DNA of 64,000 bases from Paenibacillus alginolyticus DSM 5050 = NBRC 15375 (GTDB lineage Bacteria > Bacillota > Bacilli > Paenibacillales > NBRC-103111): positions 1 through 64,000 of the forward strand of contig NZ_AUGY01000038.1 of NCBI RefSeq assembly GCF_000422905.1. Reading direction: 5' to 3'. Both the position numbers and the translations under genes were made by a program. Position 1 is the stretch's first letter. Each line of letters starts with the position of its first letter. Below the pieces are notes generated by a model. That model was not told the origin of the DNA. It did not search any database and saw only the letters and a list, made by a program, of their open reading frames with translations. Positions 54,064-63,628 of the stretch are shown in pieces.

Positions 54064-55029
54064 ATGAGTGAATATATCAGTTTAACTCAAGCGGCAAAGG
54101 AGATTGGAATTACTCCTACATCACTTTATAAGATCATCAACCATGAGGATCCGATGAAAAGGTTGGAGCCGGTGAATAAAGCAACGCATCGAGGAGATGG
54201 AGGATATCGCTTTCGCCTTACTGATGTCCTTGAGTTCAAGAAAGGCTATGTTAAAACGGATTTAACTTCGATGGAGGCTGCGCGGCGGATCGGTAGGTCC
54301 ACCACATTCGTACATAAGCTTATTCGTGACGGCCTGATTGAGTTTTACGAGGAAGAATACCGTGGGAAGCGGACGTATTTTATCAAGGAAGAGGACTTGG
54401 AACAATACATCGAAAAAAATCCAGACGCAGGCAAGGTTGAAGCGATATACGATAAACGAAATGGGCTTTTCTTGTTTCAGCCATTTGGCAAAGATGGATC
54501 TCTTGCTCGAGTTGTTGAGTTGAAGCGGGTGAATAACCGTAAGGTTGAGGCTAGGCTGAAAACCAGCGACGACCAGCTGCTGACTTTTGAGGAGGCATCG
54601 AAGCAAGGGTGGGTCCCGCTTCTATCCATTACCGAGAGGAAGCCTATAAATGGGTATGGCTATGCCCGCTTTGAATTTCCTAACCCGAAAGCGCCGGACT
54701 CGGTTATCTACACCGCCATCGAGGAATTATTTAAGCAGGCTGGACCTGCCAACATGAAGATCGCTCGTGAAGATGGAAGGATTAAAGTCGAAGTGCGGAA
54801 GTGTGTTCTTTTTGGGGTCATGCCGGCTTCTCATCCGGATCTGATCGATAAACTGAGACTCTTCATAAAGTCCGGAGAGATCATTTCAAAATACGACGGA
54901 ACGCTTATTGACACCGGACTGCTACCAATTAACATTTATCTAACCGAAGCCAAGAAGCAAGACCTGATCCGCAAGGCGGAGGAGAATAACATGTCATTAC
55001 AGGATTGGATTATGGACCGGATCTGTTAA
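54064..55029 (+). CDS. Protein with two helix-turn-helix (excisionase/MerR-like) domains
   Basis: A 321-residue protein. The first HTH (about 4-58) reads 'ISLTQAAKEIGITPTSLYKIIN...FRLTDVLEFKKG'; the second (about 66-118) reads 'TSMEAARRIGRSTTFVHKLIRDGLI...YFIKEEDLEQYIEK'. Both match HTH_17/excisionase-type DNA-binding domains. The following 200 residues are unknown. The C-terminus is a Lys/Glu-rich helical end ('NNMSLQDWIMDRIC'). It overlaps the next gene's upstream region. A regulator or partition/replication-type DNA-binding protein is possible. Confidence 0.68.
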   Translation: MSEYISLTQAAKEIGITPTSLYKIINHEDPMKRLEPVNKATHRGDGGYRFRLTDVLEFKKGYVKTDLTSMEAARRIGRSTTFVHKLIRDGLIEFYEEEYRGKRTYFIKEEDLEQYIEKNPDAGKVEAIYDKRNGLFLFQPFGKDGSLARVVELKRVNNRKVEARLKTSDDQLLTFEEASKQGWVPLLSITERKPINGYGYARFEFPNPKAPDSVIYTAIEELFKQAGPANMKIAREDGRIKVEVRKCVLFGVMPASHPDLIDKLRLFIKSGEIISKYDGTLIDTGLLPINIYLTEAKKQDLIRKAEENNMSLQDWIMDRIC

Positions 55030-55052
55030 ACAAGAAAAAAGGGGGACAATTC

Positions 55053-55655
55053 TTGAGAAGTTATGAAATCCGGCAAATTAATACGGACAAAATCCAACTC
55101 ATCCTTAGAAACGACCAACAGGTATCAAGGATGCTTACCATCAAGATCGGGGACAGGTTTTGGATCCAACCAGACAACCCTAATAAGCTAAAGCATCGTG
55201 GTAGAGAGTGTATCATAAAAAATTTCCATAAGGACGATCTTGGCAACTATGTTCAGGCGGTCGTCAGCTTTCTCGATAATAACCGTACAGCCAGAGTCGA
55301 TTTAGAGGATCTTGTTGTGGAATACAACGACGGATCCGTCGGCCAAACTGACGAGCTGATAAAGAGCAGTGATGAAACGCCTCGTTATTTACCTGAGAAT
55401 GTACCCGACTCTTTGTTTACACGAAACGAACTCAAATCGATGGGTCGTATTCCGAACCAAGAGTCTGCAGCTTATGTTTCCTATCCGGAGCAAAAGAGGG
55501 AATATCCCTTATTCCAAATCGAGGAGACGAAGCTCACAAAAAGACAAAAAGGGTTTTCATTAGTACCGAAAGATTACACTATCGAAGAGGTACTAGATAA
55601 GCGAAAGCACGCGTTAAAAGTTAGATTATTGCAAGTAGGTAATCAAACTCACTAA
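55053..55655 (+). CDS. Hypothetical protein, 200 residues
   Basis: Start TTG at 55053 with GGGGGA upstream, preferred over the frame from 55005 that overlaps the previous gene. The N-terminal 90 residues contain 'IKIGDRFWIQPDNPNKLKHRGRECIIKNFHKDDLGNYVQAVVSFLDNN' in pieces, which resembles a small beta-barrel (KOW- or PilZ-like) domain. The rest is charged. I do not recognise the family. It is coupled by close spacing to the two-HTH gene. Confidence 0.58.
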   Translation: MRSYEIRQINTDKIQLILRNDQQVSRMLTIKIGDRFWIQPDNPNKLKHRGRECIIKNFHKDDLGNYVQAVVSFLDNNRTARVDLEDLVVEYNDGSVGQTDELIKSSDETPRYLPENVPDSLFTRNELKSMGRIPNQESAAYVSYPEQKREYPLFQIEETKLTKRQKGFSLVPKDYTIEEVLDKRKHALKVRLLQVGNQTH

Positions 55656-55792
55656 GGGAAGGGTATGCGGAAAACCGGGTTAAACGAAATAAATGGAAAC
55701 ATTACCTCTCAACCGTTAATGACCCATCAATGCTTTCCGAAGAACGCGTTCAATACCCCTTGAATACAGATAAATATCACTAGATATGCTAT

Positions 55793-55818
55793 ACCTCCTA
55801 TACACCGATATAGGGGGT
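55793..55818 (+). promoter_or_regulatory. Leader inverted repeat before the 55851 gene
   Basis: ACCTCCTATA pairs with TATAGGGGGT (one G-U pair) with a 6-base loop, followed by CTTTACTTT. It may sequester or attenuate the start region. Nothing else is evident in 55656-55850. Confidence 0.5.
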
Positions 55819-55850
55819 CTTTACTTTGTGCCTATACATCAGAAATAGGG

Positions 55851-56474
55851 GTGCCCATAAATTTTATTATTAGAACAGATGTTCCTACAATGAAAGTAAG
55901 TCATAATATGTATGGTGGGATAAATGTGGGAACGATGTTTCATATCGGCCAGAAATTCACTTTGATCCAAGGGGACGCGAATTCCGGTGCTATTATAGAG
56001 GCATTAACAGATGTAAACGGTCAAGGGGCCGGCTTCGCTCTCGTACTGTATATGCCACGAGCGACAGATGAGGAGATCCGATTATTCAACTCGGAGCGGG
56101 TCAATGTCCGAATCATCAAGGAAACCAATTCATTTTCTTTGTCGATATTCCGCTTCGGAAATACCCCGCTTATCTATGAGGCGGCGTTCGATCCGACACT
56201 TTACACCGACAATAGAGCGATGCAACTGGCTCTCGAAAGTAACTTCTTGTATATGTTCATCGTAGATACGGATGACGATAACCGTATAAAAGCCATGAGA
56301 GCCGGAAGCTTCCCTCGGATGATGCGAACCAAACTGTTATCTGTATGGACAAATGCAGTCAAGCAGTCAGGATTCAGGGACAAGTATCAAGCCTGGGTTC
56401 ACGATCTCTGGAGCAGGTACACCACAAAACAACTATGGAAAATAGCGGATTATTCAGGATGGATTGGCGATTAA
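55851..56474 (+). CDS. Hypothetical protein, about 200 residues
   Basis: Starts at GTG 55851 (AATAGGG upstream) or at the ATG at 55890. The sequence is beta-rich at the N-terminus ('GGINVGTMFHIGQKFTLIQGDANSGAIIEALTDVNG' in pieces) and helical toward the end ('DKYQAWVHDLWSRYTTKQLW'). There are no membrane helices or catalytic motifs that I know. It lies downstream of the two-HTH gene group but has its own leader hairpin. Confidence 0.5.
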   Translation: MPINFIIRTDVPTMKVSHNMYGGINVGTMFHIGQKFTLIQGDANSGAIIEALTDVNGQGAGFALVLYMPRATDEEIRLFNSERVNVRIIKETNSFSLSIFRFGNTPLIYEAAFDPTLYTDNRAMQLALESNFLYMFIVDTDDDNRIKAMRAGSFPRMMRTKLLSVWTNAVKQSGFRDKYQAWVHDLWSRYTTKQLWKIADYSGWIGD

Positions 56475-56607
56475 ATTAGTGTTGATGCGGAAAGAAATAT
56501 TGGTTGACAGAAAGACGTCTTTGGTCTTTGGATGGTGCTCTAGTAATCCATCCATCTAGTTTATATAAGACTATTACTGGACATGCTGATCATAAGGAGT
56601 GATTAGC

Positions 56608-56769
56608 ATGTTCGGAAAAAAGAGAAAGAGTAAGTCATATCTTAGCGTAACTGATAGAAAGGTAATTCGCAGCTCCAATGGCCGTGAAATCGTTGAAATA
56701 GACTTGAAAATAAATAAACCCATCCCCCCTGCTTCGCAAGGTACAGCACGACTTCGGGGGAAGCAGTGA
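56608..56769 (+). CDS. 53-residue small protein, paralogue 1
   Basis: TAAGGAGTG precedes the ATG. It is basic at the N-terminus ('MFGKKRKSKSYLSVTDRKVI') and ends 'PPASQGTARLRGKQ'. The end resembles that of the 54-residue protein at 57682 ('KATQGTVILRGKIEED'). Each copy is followed directly by its own GGGGC-type terminator. The two copies flank the two-TM protein gene at 56863. Unknown function. Confidence 0.62.
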   Translation: MFGKKRKSKSYLSVTDRKVIRSSNGREIVEIDLKINKPIPPASQGTARLRGKQ

Positions 56770-56770
56770 A

Positions 56771-56804
56771 AAATAGCCCCTGTAACTTAGGGGCTATTTT
56801 TATT
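56771..56804 (+). terminator. Terminator after paralogue 1
   Basis: AAATAGCCCC pairs exactly with GGGGCTATTT, followed by TTATT. Confidence 0.85.
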
Positions 56805-56862
56805 GCTCGCCAAAAAATTCCAATGTATAGTAAAGGTGTAAGGAGGAGGATCACCACACAAG

Positions 56863-57666
56863 ATGATGAGAAAATTTGGACGAGCCCTATTCGGAACTAT
56901 ACCCGGTAGAATACTTATCGGCGCTCTTATTATTATGGGACCGGCATTGGTTGAAGAGCTATTCGCTCTTAATGATCTTCTCACCAAGCCGTTTAAACTT
57001 TTGGTTGAATGGAAAGCAGAAGGTACGCTTGCAGGACGAGCCAAATTCGTAGTGCTTCTCATTCTTTATGCGTCACCACTAGCTTTCATTACTGCCCTCT
57101 TGTTTAAAAAAGACATAACGGAATCAGAAGCACCGAATGAGGAACCTTATCGCTCCCGCAATAACTATGCAAAGATGATCGCTGAGGTCAAGGAAACCGT
57201 AAACAATCGGCAGGCACCAATGGAACTAAAAGCGGATAAAATTGAGGGATTATTTCAAGCACTTATTGATGATGTCTGTAATCTTTTTCAAATTCAGCAA
57301 TCTGAAGTTCGAGCAGTACTGGTCGTAAACAATAACCGAGGCAAGCATAAACTTACAGGTTGGCGATGGGGGCGCTCTTGCTCTACTGACCAAGAAAGAA
57401 TGGACCACAAGGCAATAGACAAGTTCCTAGAGACAGAGAAGACGTATCCGATTTGGGAAGAAGTGAAGGAGCACTTTGACCATACAGACTCCGATACACT
57501 TTTATTTTTCAGAAATGATGGGACTCTTCGACTGGGCTGCCTAATAGCTATTGCGAATTCGATCGATGTAGAGTCCCATATTGAAGAATGGGAGCAGATA
57601 GTCAGACCGTTCACAATGCTTGGCCATATGGACAAGCTGGTACAATTTGTCGTAAACTATAGATAA
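56863..57666 (+). CDS. Two-TM protein with GAF-like cytosolic domain
   Basis: A 267-residue protein with AAGGAGGAGG upstream. Two hydrophobic helices (about 14-32 and 66-86, the second 'FVVLLILYASPLAFITALLF') are followed by a soluble part (about 105-267) with 'LFQALIDDVCNLFQIQQSEVRAVLVVNNNRG', 'SDTLLFFRNDGTLRLGCLIAIAN' and a final helix. The pattern of strands and helices is compatible with a GAF-like fold. Two-TM proteins with a sensor are common effectors in phage-defence systems, but that link is inference. Small paralogous proteins are encoded on both sides. Confidence 0.6.
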   Translation: MMRKFGRALFGTIPGRILIGALIIMGPALVEELFALNDLLTKPFKLLVEWKAEGTLAGRAKFVVLLILYASPLAFITALLFKKDITESEAPNEEPYRSRNNYAKMIAEVKETVNNRQAPMELKADKIEGLFQALIDDVCNLFQIQQSEVRAVLVVNNNRGKHKLTGWRWGRSCSTDQERMDHKAIDKFLETEKTYPIWEEVKEHFDHTDSDTLLFFRNDGTLRLGCLIAIANSIDVESHIEEWEQIVRPFTMLGHMDKLVQFVVNYR

Positions 57667-57681
57667 AGGAGGCGATTCGAG

Positions 57682-57846
57682 ATGGTAAACTTGTTTAATA
57701 GAATCTTTGGCAGCAAGCAAAAAAGAGATCGCGTCATAGTCATTCGCAAGGTCAAGCATTCGAATAAGCCAGCCCTTACGAAAGCAACACAAGGAACAGT
57801 AATACTTCGAGGAAAGATTGAAGAAGACATCAAAATGGTTAAATAG
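57682..57846 (+). CDS. 54-residue small protein, paralogue 2
   Basis: AAAGGAGGC precedes the ATG. It reads 'MVNLFNRIFGSKQKRDRVIV', then 'KPALTKATQGTVILRGKIEE'. It shares the C-terminal 'A-x-Q-G-T-x-x-L-R-G-K' pattern with the protein at 56608. It starts 15 bases after the two-TM gene, so the two are translated from one mRNA. A terminator follows. Confidence 0.62.
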   Translation: MVNLFNRIFGSKQKRDRVIVIRKVKHSNKPALTKATQGTVILRGKIEEDIKMVK

Positions 57847-57860
57847 GTTATTACATATGG

Positions 57861-57894
57861 GCCCCTTTGTTCAAATGAACTAAGGGGCTTTTTT
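57861..57894 (+). terminator. Terminator after paralogue 2
   Basis: GCCCCTT pairs with AAGGGGC and is followed by TTTTTT. Confidence 0.8.
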
Positions 57895-57940
57895 ACAATC
57901 CACTAACCGCCACTCAAACACAACACAGGGGGATAAATTT

Positions 57941-59120
57941 ATGAAGGTTTTTGAAGTGGAGGATCACATACATGAGTATCAAATTTGGCGCGAGCAGAAT
58001 CCAAACGGGTTCGTCTTAAACATCAATACATTAAACCCCGATTCAAAGAGATATAAGAATCTAGTGCACATTGCAACTGGTTGTCAATCTCTGAATGTTC
58101 CGCCCACAGCAAATCAAGATCGTCCTGTTACTTCGGAACATCCCAAGTATTGTTCAACTGATATAAACGAAATTTTAGATGAAATGAAATCACAAGGTCT
58201 TATTCGAACTGTTCATGCATGTTATCATGTTATCATTGCCGGTCAAAATACGGGAATTTATATAAAGATTCAGGGTTTGATGGTTCGCTGAAAGGAGCTA
58301 CGCAACTTATGGCATTCCAATTAGGTTATCTATATGTGACTCCTGAAGCTGCAGAAGCCGTCGGTGAGACCGAAATCAACCAATTGCTGGAACAATATAT
58401 GCAAGGAAACTGGGGCACGGTAAGTGCCGAAGAGTGGCAGAGAAACGACCAGGCGCTTATTCTGAACGAAGACCTCCATGCGATATACAATACATCATAC
58501 GGAAAAACGCTTCAGATTATCACAAAATGGGATCGCTCCAGAACAGTGGTCTTATTGGCGCTTCCGAATGAAGATGATAATCCTATCACGTCGGAAATTA
58601 AATCGTTTCTGGATGAAGAGGATCTGGAGTCGGCGATTGCTCACATACGGGAGGAAAATCGCTCAAACTCCGTTACTACGGAAGAAGCAGCGTTTGTGGC
58701 AGACGTAGAACGGGGAACTGGCGAACTGACCCATACTGAAAGGGAGCAAACGATTCGGTCTCGCGTAGGTCAATCGCTTTTTAAAGTCAAACTTTTGCGG
58801 CGCACGCAGCGCTGCGAATTGTGCGGCCTTTCCACCCCAGGCTGCTGACGGCAAGCCACGTAAAGGACTGGAGCAAGTGCGAAAGCGACTTTGAGCGGCT
58901 GGATCCAAATAACGGACTTTTGCTGTGCCCGAATCACGATCGGGTATTCGATAACAAGCTGATTTCTTTTGACAATCCAGGAAACATTCTCATTTCCTCT
59001 CTATTAAGCGAAGAAGATCGGATGTTCCTAAACCTGAATGAAAACCAGAAAATAGAATTGCTAAGCGAAAAGCGTGTGTACATGGCATGGCACCGTGATG
59101 CTTATGGTTACGATAAATGA
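57941..59120 (+). pseudogene. Composite HNH endonuclease gene broken by two indels
   Basis: Three frames together make one protein. Frame 1 (57941-58291) gives an N-terminal domain ('DHIHEYQIWREQNPNGFVLN', 'CSTDINEILDEM'). A tandem duplication of ATGTTATC at 58219-58234 shifts it; removing one copy gives 'HACYHCRSKYGNLYKDSGF' and runs into frame 2 (to 58848), which holds a 'VTPEAAEAV...GNWGTVSAEEWQRND...WDRSRTVVLLALPNED' domain, known from plasmid proteins, and 'QRCELCGL'. One missing C near 58830 would then join 'SHPRLLTASHVKDWSKCE' and 'DPNNGLLLCPNHDRVFD', a complete HNH motif. Another ATG at 58310 could start the second part alone. Confidence 0.72.
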
Positions 59121-59479
59121 GTGTTGGCATTTATTCAGGAAAGACGTAGGCAAATGAATGGATTTTCAATAGAATAACAGCCGTATCACATACGGCAGCT
59201 AAGAAAGCTTTTAGATTAATTGATTATCTATGCTATCGCCCAAATATCGATCATGTGACGCCAATAGGAAACGACGAACGGTGAAAGGCGGATAGCTCGT
59301 TGTCAGGGTATGCTCCGCGATCGTCGGTAGAATTTATCCGAATGCCACAATATTAACGGGGATGGCATTAAGTTTTTATCATCGTATCAAAACACTCAAT
59401 TTGCCGACCACAAAAGATAAATATTGTTATTAATGAAGTCGTGATAAATCATGTATGATGGGTATAGGAGGCGAGTTTC
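59121..59479. other. Intergenic region with the SRAP promoter
   Basis: About 360 bases. TATGAT at about 59453 is a likely -10 for the SRAP gene, and ATAGGAGGCG is its ribosome binding site. I see no other gene or hairpin. Confidence 0.45.
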
Positions 59480-60154
59480 ATGTGCGGAAGGTTTACTATA
59501 ACTGCTACTTTAGACGAATTGCTAGAACGCTATGGAGTCCATGATGATACATCCATCCCAACTTATAGGCCTAATTATAACGTAGCTCCTACACAGATGC
59601 TCCCGGTTGTCATTAACGATGGGAACAATAATTGTTTGGAGCTTATGAAATGGGGCCTTATTCCGTCGTGGGCCAATGATCCAAAGATTGCATTTAAAAC
59701 CATCAACGCTCGGGCAGAAACTGTCGCTGAGAAGCCTGCATTTCGCACATCTATCCGGCGCAAGAGGTGCATCATACCGGCCTGCTCTTTTTATGAATGG
59801 AGAAAGGTCGGAGCAAACAAGCAGCCGATGCGAATTACATTGAAATCCGAAGAAATATTTAGTATGGCTGGGGTATATGACTCATGGACTGACCAGGAAG
59901 GAAAACAGGTTAATTCATTTTCAATATTGACTAGCGAGCCTAATGAGCTAATGATGGATATCCACGACAGAATGCCAGTGATTCTTAAGCCAGAACATGA
60001 GGCATTGTGGTTAGATCGTGGAGCGAATGAACCTGAGATGATCCGACATTTAATGGTTCCCTTCCTTTCAGACCAAATGAAAGCTTACCCCGTTTCGACG
60101 CGAGTTGGGAATGTGAGAAATAACGATCCGGATCTAATCAAAGAAGCCTTGTAA
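59480..60154 (+). CDS. SRAP domain protein (YedK/HMCES family)
   Basis: A 224-residue protein of normal length. It begins MCGRFT; Cys2 becomes the N-terminal nucleophile after Met removal and forms a covalent bond with abasic sites in single-stranded DNA. Other family motifs are 'YRPNYNVAPTQMLPVV' (Asn), 'LIPSWANDPKIAFKTINARAETVAEKPAFR', 'RCIIPACSFYEW' (Glu) and 'HDRMPVIL' (His). It protects abasic sites and is common near SOS genes and on plasmids and phages. It is followed by a small ORF of 39 residues. Confidence 0.93.
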   Translation: MCGRFTITATLDELLERYGVHDDTSIPTYRPNYNVAPTQMLPVVINDGNNNCLELMKWGLIPSWANDPKIAFKTINARAETVAEKPAFRTSIRRKRCIIPACSFYEWRKVGANKQPMRITLKSEEIFSMAGVYDSWTDQEGKQVNSFSILTSEPNELMMDIHDRMPVILKPEHEALWLDRGANEPEMIRHLMVPFLSDQMKAYPVSTRVGNVRNNDPDLIKEAL

Positions 60155-60175
60155 AGAGAGGAGAGTGGCAGGCTC

Positions 60176-60295
60176 ATGATCGATAAATACCCTTTACTTA
60201 AGGAGCCTGATAAGACTATGTTTGTATTTGAAAAACACGGTAAGTATTATGGCCATATTGTTAAAAACAAAACCGACAAGGCTCCGGCAAAATGA
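60176..60295 (+). CDS. 39-residue small protein
   Basis: A short ORF with GAGAGGAGAG before the ATG, 21 bases after SRAP. It reads 'MIDKYPLLKEPDKTMFVFEK', then 'HGKYYGHIVKNKTDKAPAK'. It is probably co-transcribed with SRAP. Unknown function. Confidence 0.5.
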   Translation: MIDKYPLLKEPDKTMFVFEKHGKYYGHIVKNKTDKAPAK

Positions 60296-60299
60296 TCAA

Positions 60300-60359
60300 G
60301 GAAAATAAAGTTCGTTAGTGGAAAATAAAGTGTGTTATTGGAAAATAGAGTGCGTTAGT
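60300..60359. repeat. Three tandem 20-bp repeats
   Basis: Three direct copies of GGAAAATAAAGTTCGTTAGT with 3-4 changes occupy 60300-60319, 60320-60339 and 60340-60359. They end at a hairpin terminator. They resemble iterons. Confidence 0.75.
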
Positions 60360-60360
60360 G

Positions 60361-60389
60361 GGTGTTCACTTTTGTGAACACCATTTTTT
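60361..60389 (+). terminator. Terminator after the tandem repeats
   Basis: GGTGTTCAC-TTTT-GTGAACACC is a perfect 9-bp stem, followed by ATTTTTT. Confidence 0.85.
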
Positions 60390-61383
60390 AATTATTTGAG
60401 GTTCGTTATTAATTAATGATAAAGGCTGCTGCTGGCGGTGGGTATTAAGCTAACGGGCAGCATTCAAATACATTGATGAATATAAGTAGTTAAAAAATTG
60501 TTTTTGAGGTGTCGAATGAGTATCTTTTACAATCTTCAATTCAATGAGGGGAGACAGTCGAACGAATTATCCTTTATAGGTGGAAAGCCCACCTCTCATT
60601 AAGAGTATACCAATAGGCATGTCTAAAGTTAGTGAACAATTATGACAACAAGAGATGCAGGGTCCATTGTCGGGAATATCACCAGACCTTTATTCAGATT
60701 GCTGAACAAGAAATTTCAAGTAAATTTATCCGTTAAGGTTTCCGTTCCGAGGTTTGGCAATACCTTAAAAGATTAATACAGCTAATTAGTTCTGAGGTCT
60801 ATTCAAATATGAATGCCAATAACCACCAACTTGATGGTGTTTTTGGCGTGATTTGATTTAACACAAGTCGGGCGGGAATAAATCCTTTCAAACTATATAT
60901 GAAATTATTGATCAAGTAGTCAATTTGATAGCTTAAACGGTCTCGGAATACCTGTATTTCCGGTAGCAGTCGGCAAAATAAATTGTAATTGGATAAACAC
61001 ATGTTGGGGGCGTATATATGAAAATACTAAATGCATCATATAATCGAAGAAAATAGGAGGAATTATAACAAAAGAGGTGTTTTTTCGGTCATATTTACCC
61101 GATACCGGCAAATTTCAGTCGAAAAACAAGAAAAATAGACCTGTACCGAGTGGTCAGGACAATGGTAAAATGATATGTGGGAGAGTTTCTCAGGCTCATT
61201 TCCCGGTTATTACACAATAGAAAAGGATGATGAATTATGATTGTTTTAATTTCATGAGCTTTTTCGATCGGCAAATCGAACAGCTCGTGGCCATTCTAAT
61301 CAAGTGATATAAAAGTAGAACATAATGCATTAATAATATGTGTTTCTTATAATATATTTCTATATTATATTCTAGAATCCTCT
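60390..61383. other. One-kilobase gap without a supported gene
   Basis: Only short ORFs without ribosome binding sites are present. A small hairpin CACCA/TGGTG with TTTTT lies at 60824-60844. AATAGGAGG near 61052 and AAAGGATG near 61222 look like ribosome binding sites, but the frames behind them close at once. The region may hold decayed genes. Confidence 0.45.
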
Positions 61384-61417
61384 TTTTTGACAATAATTTT
61401 GTCAAAAAGAATATAAT
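61384..61417 (+). promoter_or_regulatory. Inverted repeat over the promoter of the sigma-like gene
   Basis: TTTTTGACAA-TAATT-TTGTCAAAAA (61384-61408) is a perfect 10-bp inverted repeat whose left arm contains TTGACA (61387-61392). TATAAT at 61412-61417 follows after 19 bases. Confidence 0.55.
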
Positions 61418-61577
61418 AATTGATTTATTAAACTCTTTCCTGACGTAACTCTGTCACATTTAACCCGTAATTGACTCTTATTGAGTGAAGGAAAGACGCT
61501 GATAACGGGGGGAACTAATTATGATTAATTCCAAAACTAAGTCTACCTAGAAAGTGTACAGGAGAGTGGTTTAAAAT

Positions 61578-62174
61578 ATGAGTCAGAACAATAATGACTT
61601 TTCCGACATTCAGGAAGACTTTGCAAAGAGTAATAAAGTCGACCCAGATAGCATAGATGAACTTTTTAGATACTTAACGCGGATGACGAAATACTTCCGA
61701 AATGATATTTCATGGGCTGATCTTGATGAAGTTGTCCAGGAGACTTTAATAAAGCTTTGGGATATGTCGGTTAACAATCGGATTCGTACGAACATTGCGA
61801 CTGTTGCCCCGTACATTATCAGAGGTGTTCTGAGGAAGAAGTCATTCCAACCAGAATCAGAGTCGAGAAAAGCCGCTCCTTTAGATAAAGTCGCTGAAGG
61901 CAAGATTCAAGGAAGCGTCGGAGGGGATGACCTGACTCCAGCGCTTCGTCGTAGAAGGGACCGAGAGTTTGCTTTATTCCATAAAGCAAAGAACGAAGTC
62001 CTTAGCGATCAGGAAAGAGAACTACTTTATCGCAGAATTGACTTGGGTGAAGAGATCCAAGAAATTGCGAAGAGTTGGGGTCAATTGCCTAACACTGTAT
62101 CAGTTAAATACAAGAGGGCAATTGAAAAAGTAACGAAGTTTGTCGAGCAGCATTATAGCGAAATCGACGAGTAG
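61578..62174 (+). CDS. Sigma-70-like (ECF-type) factor
   Basis: A 198-residue protein. Residues about 25-85 look like sigma region 2 ('DELFRYLTRMTKYFRNDISWADLDEVVQETLIKLWDM' in pieces), and about 145-190 like region 4 ('LSDQERELLYRRIDLGEEIQEIAKSWGQLPNTVSVKYKRAIEKV' in pieces). There is no region 1 or 3. It would direct RNA polymerase to a small set of promoters, perhaps in the ubiquitin-like locus that follows. The start has CAGGAGAGTGG upstream. An inverted repeat covers its probable promoter. Confidence 0.8.
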   Translation: MSQNNNDFSDIQEDFAKSNKVDPDSIDELFRYLTRMTKYFRNDISWADLDEVVQETLIKLWDMSVNNRIRTNIATVAPYIIRGVLRKKSFQPESESRKAAPLDKVAEGKIQGSVGGDDLTPALRRRRDREFALFHKAKNEVLSDQERELLYRRIDLGEEIQEIAKSWGQLPNTVSVKYKRAIEKVTKFVEQHYSEIDE

Positions 62175-62274
62175 CCAAATCGGAACACTTTAAAACTGAA
62201 TATTTACCATGTCGGGAAAGGAGGGCCTTTACACACGAGGCTCCCCCGGCAGTGGTACTAAAGGAGTAAGTACT

Positions 62275-62781
62275 ATGTCTAGAAAAATTAATGATGACTA
62301 TATCGTTGATATTCTGACTCAAGGAAAAGACGAAATTTTTGAGGAAGAACGTAGTCTAAATAATTTCAGAAACCTATTTAATAAATTACAATCTACGGTA
62401 AAGGAAGGGAATATAACTCAAGAAGAAATACTGATTGAGGAAACATCGGACGAATTTCCTTTGGCAGAGTTATTAGCTCGAAAGTTAGATGGTGAGCTTA
62501 AGATAGAATTCACAGATCTAATCTTAAACAATAAATACATCTGGGATTACAAACCTTCTCGCGTTGCATATCTTTTCAAATCTCTAAACATTAATTTGAC
62601 TGAGGCAAGGAATCGAATAAAAAATCAATTGCTACTTAATTTGCAATTAGGACGTGTCATGGCAAGATCGGATAAAGCATCGAACCAACAATTTAAAAAC
62701 GCGAATACGGAATTTGCTAAGAAGATAATTGAAAGTAAGAGGGATGCATTTTTAAAAGAACTGGAAATACAATTCAAATAA
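62275..62781 (+). CDS. Hypothetical helical protein, 168 residues
   Basis: The ATG at 62275 is preferred (AAAGGAG upstream) to an in-frame ATG at 62209. It is acidic at the N-terminus and helical throughout ('KINDDYIVDILTQGKDEIFEE', 'SLNINLTEARNRIKNQLLLN'). No domain is recognised. It follows the sigma-like factor in the same direction and its end overlaps the convergent ImmA gene by eight bases. It may act with the sigma factor, e.g. as a regulator. Confidence 0.65.
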   Translation: MSRKINDDYIVDILTQGKDEIFEEERSLNNFRNLFNKLQSTVKEGNITQEEILIEETSDEFPLAELLARKLDGELKIEFTDLILNNKYIWDYKPSRVAYLFKSLNINLTEARNRIKNQLLLNLQLGRVMARSDKASNQQFKNANTEFAKKIIESKRDAFLKELEIQFK

Positions 62782-63271
62782 ATTTATACTTCATGAGCTG
62801 ATTAAAAAGCGCTTGTTTACTTACGTGGAAATGTGCTAGAAGTTCTGCAATGTCTTTTGATTTAACTCTCTTCAATTCAGGTTGTGGCATGAGTAGTTCT
62901 GCAGCAAATTCATCAGCTTCTTTTTCAAATGGTGCCTTACCTTTATCAGAATTCTCATGATCGGTATATCTAACATCTTTATGATTCAAGATTATATGCC
63001 CTAATTCATGAGCAAGTGTGAAACGTTGACGGTTAATGTGGTGACCGCTGTTAAGTCCGATATACATGCTATCTAGGTCTACTAGTGCAGATATCTCTTC
63101 ATCAATTTCGATATCTAATATTGTGAAACCGTAAGTTTCAATTAGAAGTTCTCTTATTGGAACCGGAAATGTTAATTTAAGATCTTTGTGGATCTTCCTT
63201 GCAGCATTCCTTGCGACAGCAAGATTAGCCGTTTGTTCAACTTGATTCTGATTTAAAATTTCCACCTTCAA
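62774..63271 (-). CDS. ImmA/IrrE-family metallopeptidase
   Basis: A 165-residue protein of the ImmA/IrrE family (PF06114). The zinc motif 'FTLAHELGHIILN' (HExxH) and the downstream 'KEADEFAAELLMP' (third ligand Glu) are intact. Such proteases cut repressors in mobile elements (ImmA/ImmR), the IrrE protein in DNA-damage response, or act in toxin systems. No XRE repressor is directly adjacent; the sigma-like pair may be its target. The gene has an extended -10 promoter and a leader hairpin. Confidence 0.9.
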   Translation of the reverse strand: MKVEILNQNQVEQTANLAVARNAARKIHKDLKLTFPVPIRELLIETYGFTILDIEIDEEISALVDLDSMYIGLNSGHHINRQRFTLAHELGHIILNHKDVRYTDHENSDKGKAPFEKEADEFAAELLMPQPELKRVKSKDIAELLAHFHVSKQALFNQLMKYKFI

Positions 63272-63292
63272 CCACCCTTATATCAAAATAAG

Positions 63293-63404
63293 AAGAGCAC
63301 AGCATGCTGGTCCATGCTGTGCTCTTTCTTCATTCCAGAACAGGTAAAGCAAACTGTTCCGTTCCTTTAATCATTAGCAGATATTGTAAGGCTATCATAG
63401 CATA
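63293..63404 (-). promoter_or_regulatory. Promoter and leader hairpin of the ImmA gene
   Basis: On the minus strand TATGCTATGAT (63404-63394) is an extended -10. AAGAGCACAGCATG and CATGCTGTGCTCTT form a perfect 14-bp stem (63293-63326), followed by CTTATTTTG and the ribosome binding site AAGGGTGG. Confidence 0.7.
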
Positions 63405-63628
63405 GCGATATTTCACTGAAAAGTTTTTTTTATAATCTTGTCACATTGGGCAATGTTACCACTCTTATATAGTGAGGGCAGATACCTAGTAACGAGAGTT
63501 GCTGGGATAGAAAAAATATATTTCAGAGGTTGTCATATTCTGGCCGTTGACACCTCTAACATTATGGGCGGACAACTACGCCTAGAAGGATGTGAAAACT
63601 ATGAATCTGGATACATCATAGAAAGTTA